DNA of 5,107 bases from Duncaniella sp. (GCF_029054785.1 NZ_JAIDEN010000119.1:1-5107); one strand, 5' to 3'. Positions 1-5,056 are shown, counted from the first letter of the stretch. Translations and numbers: made by a program. The notes: a model not told the origin generated them from the letters alone.

Positions 1-48
1 ACCGTACTTCTCAAAGATTTCTACTTTTTCATCAGAGTTCAAGTGCAT
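1..48 (-). CDS. rpsO: 30S ribosomal protein S15, N-terminal fragment (cut by window edge)
   Basis: Only the first 16 codons are present, reading MHLNSDEKVEIFEKYG from an ATG at 48 on the minus strand; the rest lies beyond the left edge. This closely resembles the start of Bacteroidetes S15 proteins as I remember them (MYL... followed by EIFEKYGK). S15 is a primary 16S rRNA-binding protein that organises the central domain of the 30S subunit. The identification rests on a short peptide, but the match is characteristic and the promoter arrangement upstream (box at 103-110) suits a highly expressed ribosomal gene. Its 5' leader would be about 50 nt, long enough for the feedback control known for rpsO in other bacteria, but I see no defined structure in it. 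Confidence 0.8.
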   Translation of the reverse strand, partial: MHLNSDEKVEIFEKYG

Positions 49-102
49 TGATACAGATGTTTAAAAGTGGTTAATGAATATAAATTGTCTCAAAAGAGCG
101 CA

Positions 103-133
103 CAAAGGTAAGGATTATTTTTAACAATTCCAA
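103..133 (-). promoter_or_regulatory. Predicted Bacteroidetes-type promoter of rpsO
   Basis: On the minus strand there is an exact TAnnTTTG -7 box, TACCTTTG (110 down to 103), preceded by TTG at 133-131 with a 20-nt spacer. This fits the known Bacteroidetes sigma-ABfr consensus (TTTG, 19-21 nt, TAnnTTTG). Transcription would start near position 97, giving a leader of about 50 nt before the rpsO ATG at 48. Confidence 0.7.
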
Positions 134-144
134 CCCGAAGGCGC

Positions 145-185
145 TTTTTTAAGCTGTTTTTCGTTTTTTTTTGTGCCGTTTTTTT
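145..185 (-). promoter_or_regulatory. A-tract cluster upstream of the rpsO promoter (possible UP-like or curved DNA)
   Basis: Four A-tracts on the minus strand (T-tracts on plus) lie at 145-150, 157-161, 164-172 and 179-185, starting about 12 bp upstream of the predicted -33 element. Their centres are roughly 9-14 bp apart, close to one helical turn. A-tracts in this position can bend DNA or contact the polymerase alpha subunit. The rest of the 187-bp gap between rpsO and rpoZ (49-235) holds no ORF. A weak stem (192-198 with 225-231) lies just after the rpoZ stop, but no U-run follows it on the minus strand, so I do not call a terminator there. Confidence 0.4.
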
Positions 186-235
186 CAGGCCCCGGTTTTG
201 TCGGGATGCTTGAGAATGCAAGGCAGACCGGAAGA

Positions 236-571
236 TCAGTCGAGGTTGAGATTGTCTTTCGCGGGGTTGCGGAAGTGGATCTTGTGGTCGAGATATTCCT
301 GGGTGGCGATGAGGGTGGGTTTGGGCAGACGTTCGTAGAAACGTGAGATTTCGATCTGCTCGCGGTTTTCGGAGATTTCTTCGAGGTTGTCGCTGAGTGA
401 TGCGAATTCCTGAAGTTTCTTTTCGAGGTCGTGTTTCATCTCGCCGGCGATCTGGTTGGAACGCTTTGCGATGATGCAGACTGTTTCATAGACATTCCCG
501 GTGTCTTCGCTCATTGAGATGAGGTCGCGGGTCTGAGTGTTGAGAGGTGCGTTGGTCTTCTTGTAGTCCAT
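236..571 (-). CDS. rpoZ: DNA-directed RNA polymerase omega subunit, Bacteroidetes type
   Basis: This 111-aa protein starts MDYKKTNAPLNTQTRDL from an ATG at 571 and ends with TGA at 236-238. It is recognised by similarity to Bacteroidetes omega proteins as I remember them: the opening MDYKKTNAP, the TGNVYETVCIIAKRSNQI segment (residues about 24-41, corresponding to the conserved helix of omega/Rpb6) and the tail PKPTLIATQEYLDHKI with RNPAK. Omega binds the beta-prime subunit and helps RNA polymerase assembly; in some bacteria it also contributes to the ppGpp site. It differs strongly from the E. coli protein, so it may be labelled hypothetical elsewhere. The start lies 50 bp after the bamD stop, with an A/T-rich leader, no Shine-Dalgarno and no TAnnTTTG box in the gap, so co-transcription from the bamD promoter is likely. 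Confidence 0.85.
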   Translation of the reverse strand: MDYKKTNAPLNTQTRDLISMSEDTGNVYETVCIIAKRSNQIAGEMKHDLEKKLQEFASLSDNLEEISENREQIEISRFYERLPKPTLIATQEYLDHKIHFRNPAKDNLNLD

Positions 572-621
572 TATATCTCTGTTGTTTACGTTATTTCTGA
601 ATTTGTGGAGCGCCGGAGGGC

Positions 622-1434
622 TTATTCCTTGACGTAGCGCTGGGCGATTTTGTAGATGTTGTCGGCTTCCTCTCGGTTGGGGGTGTCGGGGTAGTTGTTG
701 ATGTAGGAGTAATACTCGTCGATCACCTCGCGGAAGCGGTCCGGTTTCTTCTCCTCGATGCTCTCACGTGCTTCCTGATAGCGCGCTTTGAGGATGAGGA
801 GTTCGAGATCTTCCTTATATTTGGAATAGGGATAGTCCTTGATGGCGTTGCGCGCTACGATTACGGCGCTTTCGTAGTTGTTGCCCAGATAGGTTCCGAG
901 GTTGTAATAGAGCTGGGCGTTTTCGAGCTGTTTGAGGGTCAGTTTGTCCTGGAGTTCGAAGATGGCATTCTGTGCGTTGGCCACTTTGTCGCTCTTGGGG
1001 AAGTAGTCGAGAAATGCCTGGAGCTCCTGAATGGCGTTGATCGTTCCGCTCTGGTCGAGCTGAGGCTCAGGGGAGTCAAGATAGTAGCCGTAGCCTGCAT
1101 AGTAGCGGGCCAGTTCGGTGTATTTGCCTTTCGGGAAACGGGTGTAGTAGGTCTTGAAATATGAACCGGCTGTCTCGTAGTCCTTGTTCTCGTAGTTTGA
1201 AAGTGCGAGCAGATAGAGGGAGTCTTCCGCTTTTTCAGAGCCTTTGAACTGTGTGACGATGTCTTCAAGCACGGTTGCGGCCTGGGTATATTTCTTTTGC
1301 TCGAATGCGCGCTTGGCGTAGTCGAGTCTATAATCGGCGTCATGGCTTTTGAGCACCTTCTGATACTCGCCGCAAGAGGCGAGGAGCATCGCTGCGCCCA
1401 GCATGACTGCGTATTTTCTTAGGGGTTTGATCAC
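622..1434 (-). CDS. bamD: Outer-membrane protein assembly factor BamD (TPR lipoprotein)
   Basis: BamD is a lipoprotein on the periplasmic face of the outer membrane; with the BamA barrel it folds and inserts outer-membrane proteins. I choose the GTG start at 1434 (270 aa). It gives a compact lipoprotein signal, MIKPLRKYAV then MLGAAMLLASC, with the lipobox LLASC and acylated Cys21. The upstream in-frame ATG at 1491 would add 19 residues, but it lies inside the predicted -7 promoter box, so it should not be in the mRNA. Helical TPR repeats follow: DYRLDYAKRAFEQKKYTQAA, then YLLALSNYENKDYETAGSYF and later copies, ending RYVKE. The length is somewhat above that of E. coli BamD (about 245 aa). 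The gene is followed by rpoZ after 50 bp and is divergent from the GHL10 gene. The family call is firm; the start is inferred. Confidence 0.9.
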   Translation of the reverse strand: MIKPLRKYAVMLGAAMLLASCGEYQKVLKSHDADYRLDYAKRAFEQKKYTQAATVLEDIVTQFKGSEKAEDSLYLLALSNYENKDYETAGSYFKTYYTRFPKGKYTELARYYAGYGYYLDSPEPQLDQSGTINAIQELQAFLDYFPKSDKVANAQNAIFELQDKLTLKQLENAQLYYNLGTYLGNNYESAVIVARNAIKDYPYSKYKEDLELLILKARYQEARESIEEKKPDRFREVIDEYYSYINNYPDTPNREEADNIYKIAQRYVKE

Positions 1435-1488
1435 GGCTGTTGGGTGGTCTGTGTTCAGTGAATGAATTGAGAGTTTATTTTCAACTTG

Positions 1489-1520
1489 CAAAATTAGCTA
1501 TTTTTCCGCGATATTTCATA
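1489..1520 (-). promoter_or_regulatory. Predicted promoter of bamD-rpoZ
   Basis: The minus strand has an exact TAnnTTTG box, TAATTTTG (1496 down to 1489). A one-mismatch -33 element, TATG at 1520-1517, sits exactly 20 nt upstream. Transcription would start near 1483, leaving about 50 nt of leader before the GTG at 1434 and placing the ATG at 1491-1489 inside the promoter. The -33 element falls in the spacer of the inverted repeat at 1503-1534. Confidence 0.6.
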
Positions 1521-1534
1521 GCGTATCGCGAAAA
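1503..1534. repeat. Inverted repeat in the bamD / GHL10 divergent region (candidate operator)
   Basis: CGCGATA at 1507-1513 is mirrored by TATCGCG at 1524-1530 across a 10-nt spacer. After one mismatch (1506/1531), three further pairs (1503-1505 with 1532-1534) extend the symmetry to 10 of 11 positions per arm. The centre-to-centre spacing of the arms is 17 bp, about one and a half helical turns. It overlaps the predicted -33 region of bamD and lies about 60 bp upstream of the GHL10 -7 box. That position suits a transcription-factor site, but no regulator gene is in the window. With a 10-nt loop it could also form a stem, and no U-tract marks it as a terminator. Confidence 0.45.
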
Positions 1535-1593
1535 TTCTCCATAATTTTTAAAACAGTTTCACGATTGCGATGCGATTATTTGCGGAAAAGGCT

Positions 1594-1601
1594 TAATTTT
1601 G
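1594..1601 (+). promoter_or_regulatory. Predicted -7 box of the GHL10 gene promoter
   Basis: TAATTTTG matches the Bacteroidetes TAnnTTTG box exactly and is the same octamer as in the divergent bamD promoter. The best -33 candidate at proper spacing is only GATG at 1569-1572 (21 nt), so the upstream element is weak. The start site would be near 1607, about 30 nt before the ATG at 1637. Confidence 0.55.
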
Positions 1602-1636
1602 TGCCTCGGTTACCTCTTTTTATCCACAACCCGTCC

Positions 1637-3157
1637 ATGAAATCACATTCGATCCGTTTCAATATCCTCCTCCTTGTCGCATCTCTTTTGGCCGGTCCGT
1701 TCAGCCTTTCGGCATCCGGACCTAAGCGGGAGATGCGAGGCGTGTGGCTCACCACCGTCTGGGGCATTGACTGGCCCTCGGTCACGGGTACTTCCCAGAA
1801 AGTGCGTCAGCGTCAGCAGGATGAGCTCAGAGCTTTGCTTGACAGATGTGAGGCAGCCAATCTGACCTCGGTTTTCTTTCAGGTCAGGGGCATGGCTGAT
1901 GTGATGTATGAATCGCGTCTGGAGCCTTGGTCGGCTTTTGTCTCCGGGAAGCGTGGTCTTTCGCCGGGATGGGATCCTTTGAAATTCGCTGTCGAGGAGT
2001 GTCATCGCCGCGGCCTTGAATGCTATGCCTGGGTCAATCCGTTCAGATGGAGCGCGGGCACGGACTATGACAGCGCTCCTGACCGGCGGTGGAAAGAGTG
2101 CGGCTGGTTGTTGAGCTATGGCAAGTACACCGTATTTAATCCCGGCCTTGAGGCTGTCAGAGAGCACATTGTCGACATCTGCCGGGAAATCATAAGCAAT
2201 TATAAGATTGACGGGCTGGTTTTTGACGATTATTTCTATCCCAACCGTATTCCGGAGGATTCTTCGGCGGCAGACTATGGCTTGTGGCAGTCGGAGTCTC
2301 CCTGGATGTCGTTCGGCGACTGGCGCAGGGCCAATGTGCACAAAACCGTTGCCGATGTCCATGCCCTGGTCTCGGATCTGCGTCCGGGAATGCGTTTCGG
2401 CATTTCGCCTGCCGGAATTGCAGGCAAGAACCACACATCGGCCCCGAAATGGGGCATGGAGGGCTGTGATGTCAAGGGGGATGACTGGCAGTATTCCGAG
2501 ATCTATTCCGATCCGCTCGGATGGCTTTACCAGGGAACGGTCGATTTCATTTCGCCTCAGATCTACTGGCCTACGACCCATGCCGTAGCTCCTTATGAGC
2601 CGCTTGCCCGCTGGTGGAGCGAGGCCGCCAATCTCTATGGCCGCCATTTTTATGCGAGCATAACTCTCGCGCCGCTTGACAAGCGCAACACGGTCGAGGA
2701 GCGCAGCGAGCTTCTGCGTCAGGTCGATGCCAACCGCAGGTTCAGCCTTGACGGTGACCAGGGCACAGTCCTTTATAGCGCGAAGCATCTCCACAAGCTT
2801 GCGCCGGATCTGACGAAAACCCGTTTCGTCTCAAAGACGCTGACTCCGCAAGTGCGGCGCGCGAGTGTGACTGATCCTGTCGCCGCGCCGCGCGGCCTGA
2901 AGCTGAAAGACGGGCTTCTGTCCTGGCAGGACGAGGCTGTCTCTGCCGGGCTGAGGCGCTATGCTGTCTATTCTTTCCCTGAAAATCTGGGCCTCGACGA
3001 GCTGATGGAGGAAAACGGCGACGGCATCCGGGGCTGCTATCTTCTCGGTATTTCCTATGGCCGTGAGATGCGTGTCGGCAAGTCGGGCGGCAGGGCCTAT
3101 GCTGTCACCGCTCTTGACGGCGATTCCTCGGAATCCGAACCGGCTTATCTGAAATAG
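1637..3157 (+). CDS. Secreted GHL10-type glycoside hydrolase (family 10 glycosylhydrolase-like, PF02638/DUF187 type)
   Basis: I start at the ATG at 1637 (506 aa). The upstream in-frame ATG at 1565 precedes the predicted promoter and would put 24 residues before the signal peptide. The N-terminus MKSHSIRFNILLLVASLLAG plus SLSASG looks like a Sec signal peptide cut near residue 27; with no Cys at the cleavage site, it is likely periplasmic or secreted rather than a lipoprotein. The GHL10 TIM-barrel spans about residues 30-390. Visible motifs are REMRGVWLTT (31-40), FFQVRG (80-85), AWVNPFRW (131-138), GLVFDDYFYP (193-202, with the Asp197-Asp198 pair as probable catalytic acids), RFGISPAG (253-260) and SPQIYWP (306-312). 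The last ~95 residues look like a fibronectin-III-like beta domain. Family members act on glycans, but the substrate cannot be read from the sequence; no SusC/SusD or other carbohydrate gene is adjacent. Confidence 0.85.
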   Translation: MKSHSIRFNILLLVASLLAGPFSLSASGPKREMRGVWLTTVWGIDWPSVTGTSQKVRQRQQDELRALLDRCEAANLTSVFFQVRGMADVMYESRLEPWSAFVSGKRGLSPGWDPLKFAVEECHRRGLECYAWVNPFRWSAGTDYDSAPDRRWKECGWLLSYGKYTVFNPGLEAVREHIVDICREIISNYKIDGLVFDDYFYPNRIPEDSSAADYGLWQSESPWMSFGDWRRANVHKTVADVHALVSDLRPGMRFGISPAGIAGKNHTSAPKWGMEGCDVKGDDWQYSEIYSDPLGWLYQGTVDFISPQIYWPTTHAVAPYEPLARWWSEAANLYGRHFYASITLAPLDKRNTVEERSELLRQVDANRRFSLDGDQGTVLYSAKHLHKLAPDLTKTRFVSKTLTPQVRRASVTDPVAAPRGLKLKDGLLSWQDEAVSAGLRRYAVYSFPENLGLDELMEENGDGIRGCYLLGISYGREMRVGKSGGRAYAVTALDGDSSESEPAYLK

Positions 3158-3182
3158 CTCTCTGAGCTGAAGTAAGTTTCAG
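3149..3182. terminator. Possible compound hairpin between convergent GHL10 and small-gene 3' ends (weak)
   Basis: An inner stem AGCTC-TCT-GAGCT (3156-3168) is enclosed by CTGAAA (3149-3154) and TTTCAG (3177-3182). It covers the GHL10 stop codon and most of the 33-bp gap to the convergent small gene. No run of U follows on either strand, so it is not a classical intrinsic terminator; at most it separates two convergent transcripts. Confidence 0.25.
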
Positions 3183-3190
3183 AAAAGGGT

Positions 3191-3415
3191 CTAACATACT
3201 TTTGCCATGCGTTCGCGGTGACGTGCGGTGTCCTGTGTCACATAGAAGCGGATCACGGCATAAATGATGCTTTGATTCGGGGTGAGCGTGTCTTCCGGAT
3301 TCTGACCAAGAATGAATTCCATGCTCAGTGCGTTGCTGATCGGGGCGCGGTCGGCGCTTGACAGTGAATTGATCGTGTCGATGACGCGGGGCGAGATAAT
3401 GACTGATGAGTTCAT
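3191..3415 (-). CDS. Small uncharacterised protein, probably conserved in Bacteroidales
   Basis: I do not recognise a named family. The 74-aa protein runs from ATG at 3415 to TAG at 3191-3193, starting MNSSVIISPRVIDTINSL and containing ISNALSMEFILGQNPEDTL (26-44) and TPNQSIIYAVIRFYVTQDTA (45-64). It has no signal peptide or clear membrane span; the hydrophobic stretch IIYAVIRFYV is short and looks like an amphipathic helix, so a small cytosolic, mostly helical protein is likely. The frame can be extended to a TTG at 3466, but that adds only a low-complexity Ser/Lys-rich stretch. I favour it as a real gene because its composition is protein-like, it has a TAnnTTTG box upstream at 3510-3517, and nothing else explains the interval. 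I vaguely recall similar short Bacteroides hypotheticals with an ILG...LTP...YA.IRFYV pattern. No function is inferred. Confidence 0.65.
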   Translation of the reverse strand: MNSSVIISPRVIDTINSLSSADRAPISNALSMEFILGQNPEDTLTPNQSIIYAVIRFYVTQDTARHRERMAKVC

Positions 3416-3506
3416 GGCAGGACTTGATTTTTTTGAGTGAGAGTAAGAGGGCGTTTTTTTGGACAACCTCTAAAATTTGAGTTGAGGGTGTGGGGGGAGA
3501 AGTGAT

Positions 3507-3528
3507 ATGCAAATGTATCACCTTGCAT
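3507..3528. repeat. Inverted repeat overlapping the small-gene promoter
   Basis: ATGCAA (3507-3512) and TTGCAT (3523-3528) form a 6-bp inverted repeat with a 10-nt spacer. It covers the predicted -7 box at 3510-3517. Its position would suit an operator, but arms this short can arise by chance. Confidence 0.25.
3510..3517 (-). promoter_or_regulatory. Predicted -7 box of the small-gene promoter
   Basis: On the minus strand TACATTTG is an exact TAnnTTTG match. I find no convincing TTTG 19-21 nt upstream. Initiation near 3503 would give a leader of about 88 nt before the ATG at 3415. The 183-bp gap between this gene and the Nudix gene (3416-3598) otherwise holds only the short repeats listed here. 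Confidence 0.4.
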
Positions 3529-3567
3529 GGGCCTGAATCCTGCACATGTAAGTTAAAAGATATGTAT

Positions 3568-3589
3568 TGACGTCTGTTTTTTTACGTCA
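3568..3589. repeat. Inverted repeat TGACGT-N10-ACGTCA downstream of the Nudix gene
   Basis: TGACGT at 3568-3573 and ACGTCA at 3584-3589 are perfect complements across a 10-nt spacer that includes seven T on the plus strand. It starts 10 bp after the Nudix stop on the minus strand. Transcribed on the minus strand, the loop would be A-rich and no U-run follows, so intrinsic termination is doubtful; a protein-binding site or chance are alternatives. Confidence 0.3.
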
Positions 3590-3598
3590 TCTGACATC

Positions 3599-4132
3599 TC
3601 ATCTCACGTCATCTTCATGGTTTTCAGTCTGATCCCCGAAAAGCATCATATATTCCTGCTCGAAATTCGGGGTGAACACATCCTTCCCGATGGCATCGAG
3701 AATCTCGCTGCGCGACCAGAAGCGACCGCCGTCAAGTTCGTCGGAAGGCCTTGGTTCATAGTCGACCACGGTTTTGAACGCGTTGACAAGCTCCTTTTCG
3801 CGGCTCGATTCGAAGACATAGCGTTTCAGGAACTCAGGCTTGAAATCTCCGAGGCCAAGCTCTTCGGCGGCTTCACGCCTGAGCGCATGTTCAAGTTCTT
3901 CGCCATAGTCGATGTGGCCGCCGACGGCTGTGTCCCATTTGCCGGGCTGGATGTCCTTCCACTCAGGCCGTCTTTGCAGATAGAGGCCTCCGTTGCTGTC
4001 AAACACATGGAGGTGGACCACTGGGTGGAGCAGTCTGCTGCCAGAATGGCACTCGCCGCGGGTTGCCGAGCCGATCACATTGCCCTGCTCGTCGACCAAG
4101 GGGAAAATCTCTTTGGAATTGTCACATTTCAT
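3599..4132 (-). CDS. Nudix hydrolase (IDI-like/YfcD-like subgroup)
   Basis: The ATG at 4132 gives 177 aa starting MKCDNSKEIFPLVDEQGNVI. An in-frame TTG at 4159 lies in the U-tract of the upstream terminator, so I reject it. The complete Nudix box GX5EX7REUXEEXGU is present: Gly72, Glu78, Arg86-Glu87, Glu90-Glu91, Gly93-Leu94 (GHIDYGE ... REAAEELGL). These residues bind the divalent metal for hydrolysis of a nucleoside diphosphate linked to another group. The preceding HPVVHLHVF and LYLQRR and the PGKWDTAVGGH segment place it near the isopentenyl-diphosphate isomerase-like Nudix group. However, the isomerase catalytic Cys (NSVCGH in E. coli Idi) is Gly here, so hydrolase rather than isomerase is the better call. 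The substrate is unknown. The acidic tail ends EDDVR. It lies 129 bp downstream of htpG, behind a strong terminator, and no clear promoter of its own is visible. Confidence 0.88.
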   Translation of the reverse strand: MKCDNSKEIFPLVDEQGNVIGSATRGECHSGSRLLHPVVHLHVFDSNGGLYLQRRPEWKDIQPGKWDTAVGGHIDYGEELEHALRREAAEELGLGDFKPEFLKRYVFESSREKELVNAFKTVVDYEPRPSDELDGGRFWSRSEILDAIGKDVFTPNFEQEYMMLFGDQTENHEDDVR

Positions 4133-4156
4133 GTCTGATGGGGGTGGTTTATCGGA

Positions 4157-4215
4157 CAAAAAACAACGCCGGTTTAGGCTTGGAATGTCAAGCGTAGACC
4201 GGCGTCATTTTTTTT
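4157..4215 (-). terminator. Strong intrinsic terminator downstream of htpG (bidirectional shape)
   Basis: An 8-bp perfect stem pairs ACGCCGGT (4166-4173) with ACCGGCGT (4198-4205). Two more pairs (4175-4176 with 4195-4196) and an inner 5-bp stem GCTTG/CAAGC (4178-4182 with 4189-4193) close on a 6-nt loop. On the minus strand it is followed by TTGTTTTTTG (4166-4157), as expected for the htpG transcript. On the plus strand TTTTTTTT (4208-4215) follows it, so it could also stop plus-strand transcripts. Its stem is GC-rich and its tail overlaps the alternative TTG start of the Nudix frame. Confidence 0.85.
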
Positions 4216-4244
4216 GTGTCTGAATATTCGGTTGTTTTCAGTTC

Positions 4245-4259
4245 AATTGATTCTCAATT
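4245..4259. repeat. Small AT-rich inverted repeat just after the htpG stop
   Basis: AATTGA (4245-4250) and TCAATT (4254-4259) form a 6-bp stem with a 3-nt loop, 2 bp beyond the htpG stop codon. It is too AT-rich to terminate alone, but might protect the 3' end of the transcript. Chance occurrence is possible. Confidence 0.25.
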
Positions 4260-4261
4260 TT

Positions 4262-5056
4262 TCATAGCATTGCGGTGGAGCGTTTGATGAATTCGCTCAG
4301 ATCGCGTCCGCGGAGAAGTCCGTTTGAAAGGAGGGCCAGATCAATTGCCTGCTTCACAACCGGTTTTTCGGCTGCATAGCGGCTGATCATCTCGTCCTTT
4401 TCCTTGCGGGTCTTTTCAACGCTGTCGGTCAGGCGCTGCTCTTCGGCTTTCTGCTCGTCGGTAGGCTTGTTGTCCTTGATTTCGGCGCGGAGGGCGGTGA
4501 TCTTTTCGTTGTCGGCGTCGATCGAGGCGTTGAGTGGTGCGAGCTTTTCGGCGAGGGCCTTCTGGGCTTCGTCGAGAATACGGGCAACTACGGGCTGCGA
4601 GGTGTTGACGATCAGATTGTAGCTGTCAGGCAGTTCGGCATAGAAGCTCATGCCGGCCTGAGTTGCAGCCATGTCCTTCATTCGGCGCATGTATTCGTTC
4701 TGAGTGATCAGGATCGGGCTTGCGGCGGGATCGAGCGACTCGAACGACACGAGGAACTCGGCCTTGTCCACTGCCGGGATCTGGCTGCGGAAGAGCGGGG
4801 TCAGCAGCGAGATCTGGTCGGCGTTGAGTCCGCTGTCGGTGTTCTCTTCCTTCGGGATGAGTTTTTCTGCCACTTCGCTGTCAACGCGCACGAATCTGGT
4901 CTTCTCGATTTTGCTTTCGAGCATCGAGATGAAATGGCCGTCGAGCTGACCGTCCATGAGCAGCACATTGTAGCCCTTCTCGTTGGCCGCGTTGATGAAG
5001 CTGAACTGAGCGGTAGGATCGGTCGCATAGATGTAGACAACGCTGCCGTCTTTGTC
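4262..5056 (-). CDS. htpG: Molecular chaperone HtpG (bacterial Hsp90), C-terminal fragment
   Basis: The last 264 residues of HtpG are present; the 5' part is missing because genomic sequence ends at 5056. The fragment starts DKDGSVVYIYATDPTAQF and covers the end of the middle domain and the C-terminal dimerisation domain. Recognisable segments are GYNVLLMDGQLDGHFISMLE, TRFVRVDSEVAEKLI, LITQNEYMRRMKDM and the end AIDLALLSNGLLRGRDLSEF. HtpG is a cytosolic ATP-dependent dimeric chaperone; the ATPase domain is not in the window. Between roughly 4367 and 4573 lies a highly charged helical stretch with no counterpart in E. coli HtpG, which I believe is typical of Bacteroidetes members. The frame stays open to the window edge and even offers a GTG at 5080, but residues encoded beyond 5056 (…SVVYKLQ) derive from adapter sequence and are not part of the protein. 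The gene ends with TGA at 4262-4264 and is followed by the terminator at 4157-4215. Confidence 0.93.
   Translation of the reverse strand, partial: DKDGSVVYIYATDPTAQFSFINAANEKGYNVLLMDGQLDGHFISMLESKIEKTRFVRVDSEVAEKLIPKEENTDSGLNADQISLLTPLFRSQIPAVDKAEFLVSFESLDPAASPILITQNEYMRRMKDMAATQAGMSFYAELPDSYNLIVNTSQPVVARILDEAQKALAEKLAPLNASIDADNEKITALRAEIKDNKPTDEQKAEEQRLTDSVEKTRKEKDEMISRYAAEKPVVKQAIDLALLSNGLLRGRDLSEFIKRSTAML

Noticed and set aside
190..232. Intrinsic terminator after rpoZ
   Set aside because: Short stems can be drawn (CCCG/CGGG at 191-205, CCGGT/ACCGG at 192-231), but on the minus strand they are followed by A-tracts rather than a U-run.
939..1343. 134-codon ORF inside bamD in another frame
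   Set aside because: Low-complexity Thr/Ser/Pro/Arg composition, entirely inside bamD; a frame shadow.
1643..2794. Long (383-codon) minus-strand ORF opposite the GHL10 gene
   Set aside because: It is the antisense shadow of a well-supported gene; its translation has no recognisable domain and is rich in Arg and Pro as expected from a GC-rich antisense frame.
3105..3545. 146-codon minus-strand ORF spanning the small gene and the end of GHL10
   Set aside because: It overlaps the end of GHL10 and the small gene out of frame. The composition is not protein-like, and the 74-aa frame starting at 3415 is the better candidate.
3617..4138. 173-codon plus-strand ORF opposite the Nudix gene
   Set aside because: The minus-strand frame has a full Nudix box; the plus-strand translation matches nothing I know and has no promoter box.
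4157..4191. Sigma70-like promoter for the Nudix gene within the terminator hairpin (TTGACA at 4191-4186)
   Set aside because: No matching -10 or TAnnTTTG box follows at proper spacing, and the hexamer is part of the inner hairpin arm and loop. Kept only as a remark in the findings.
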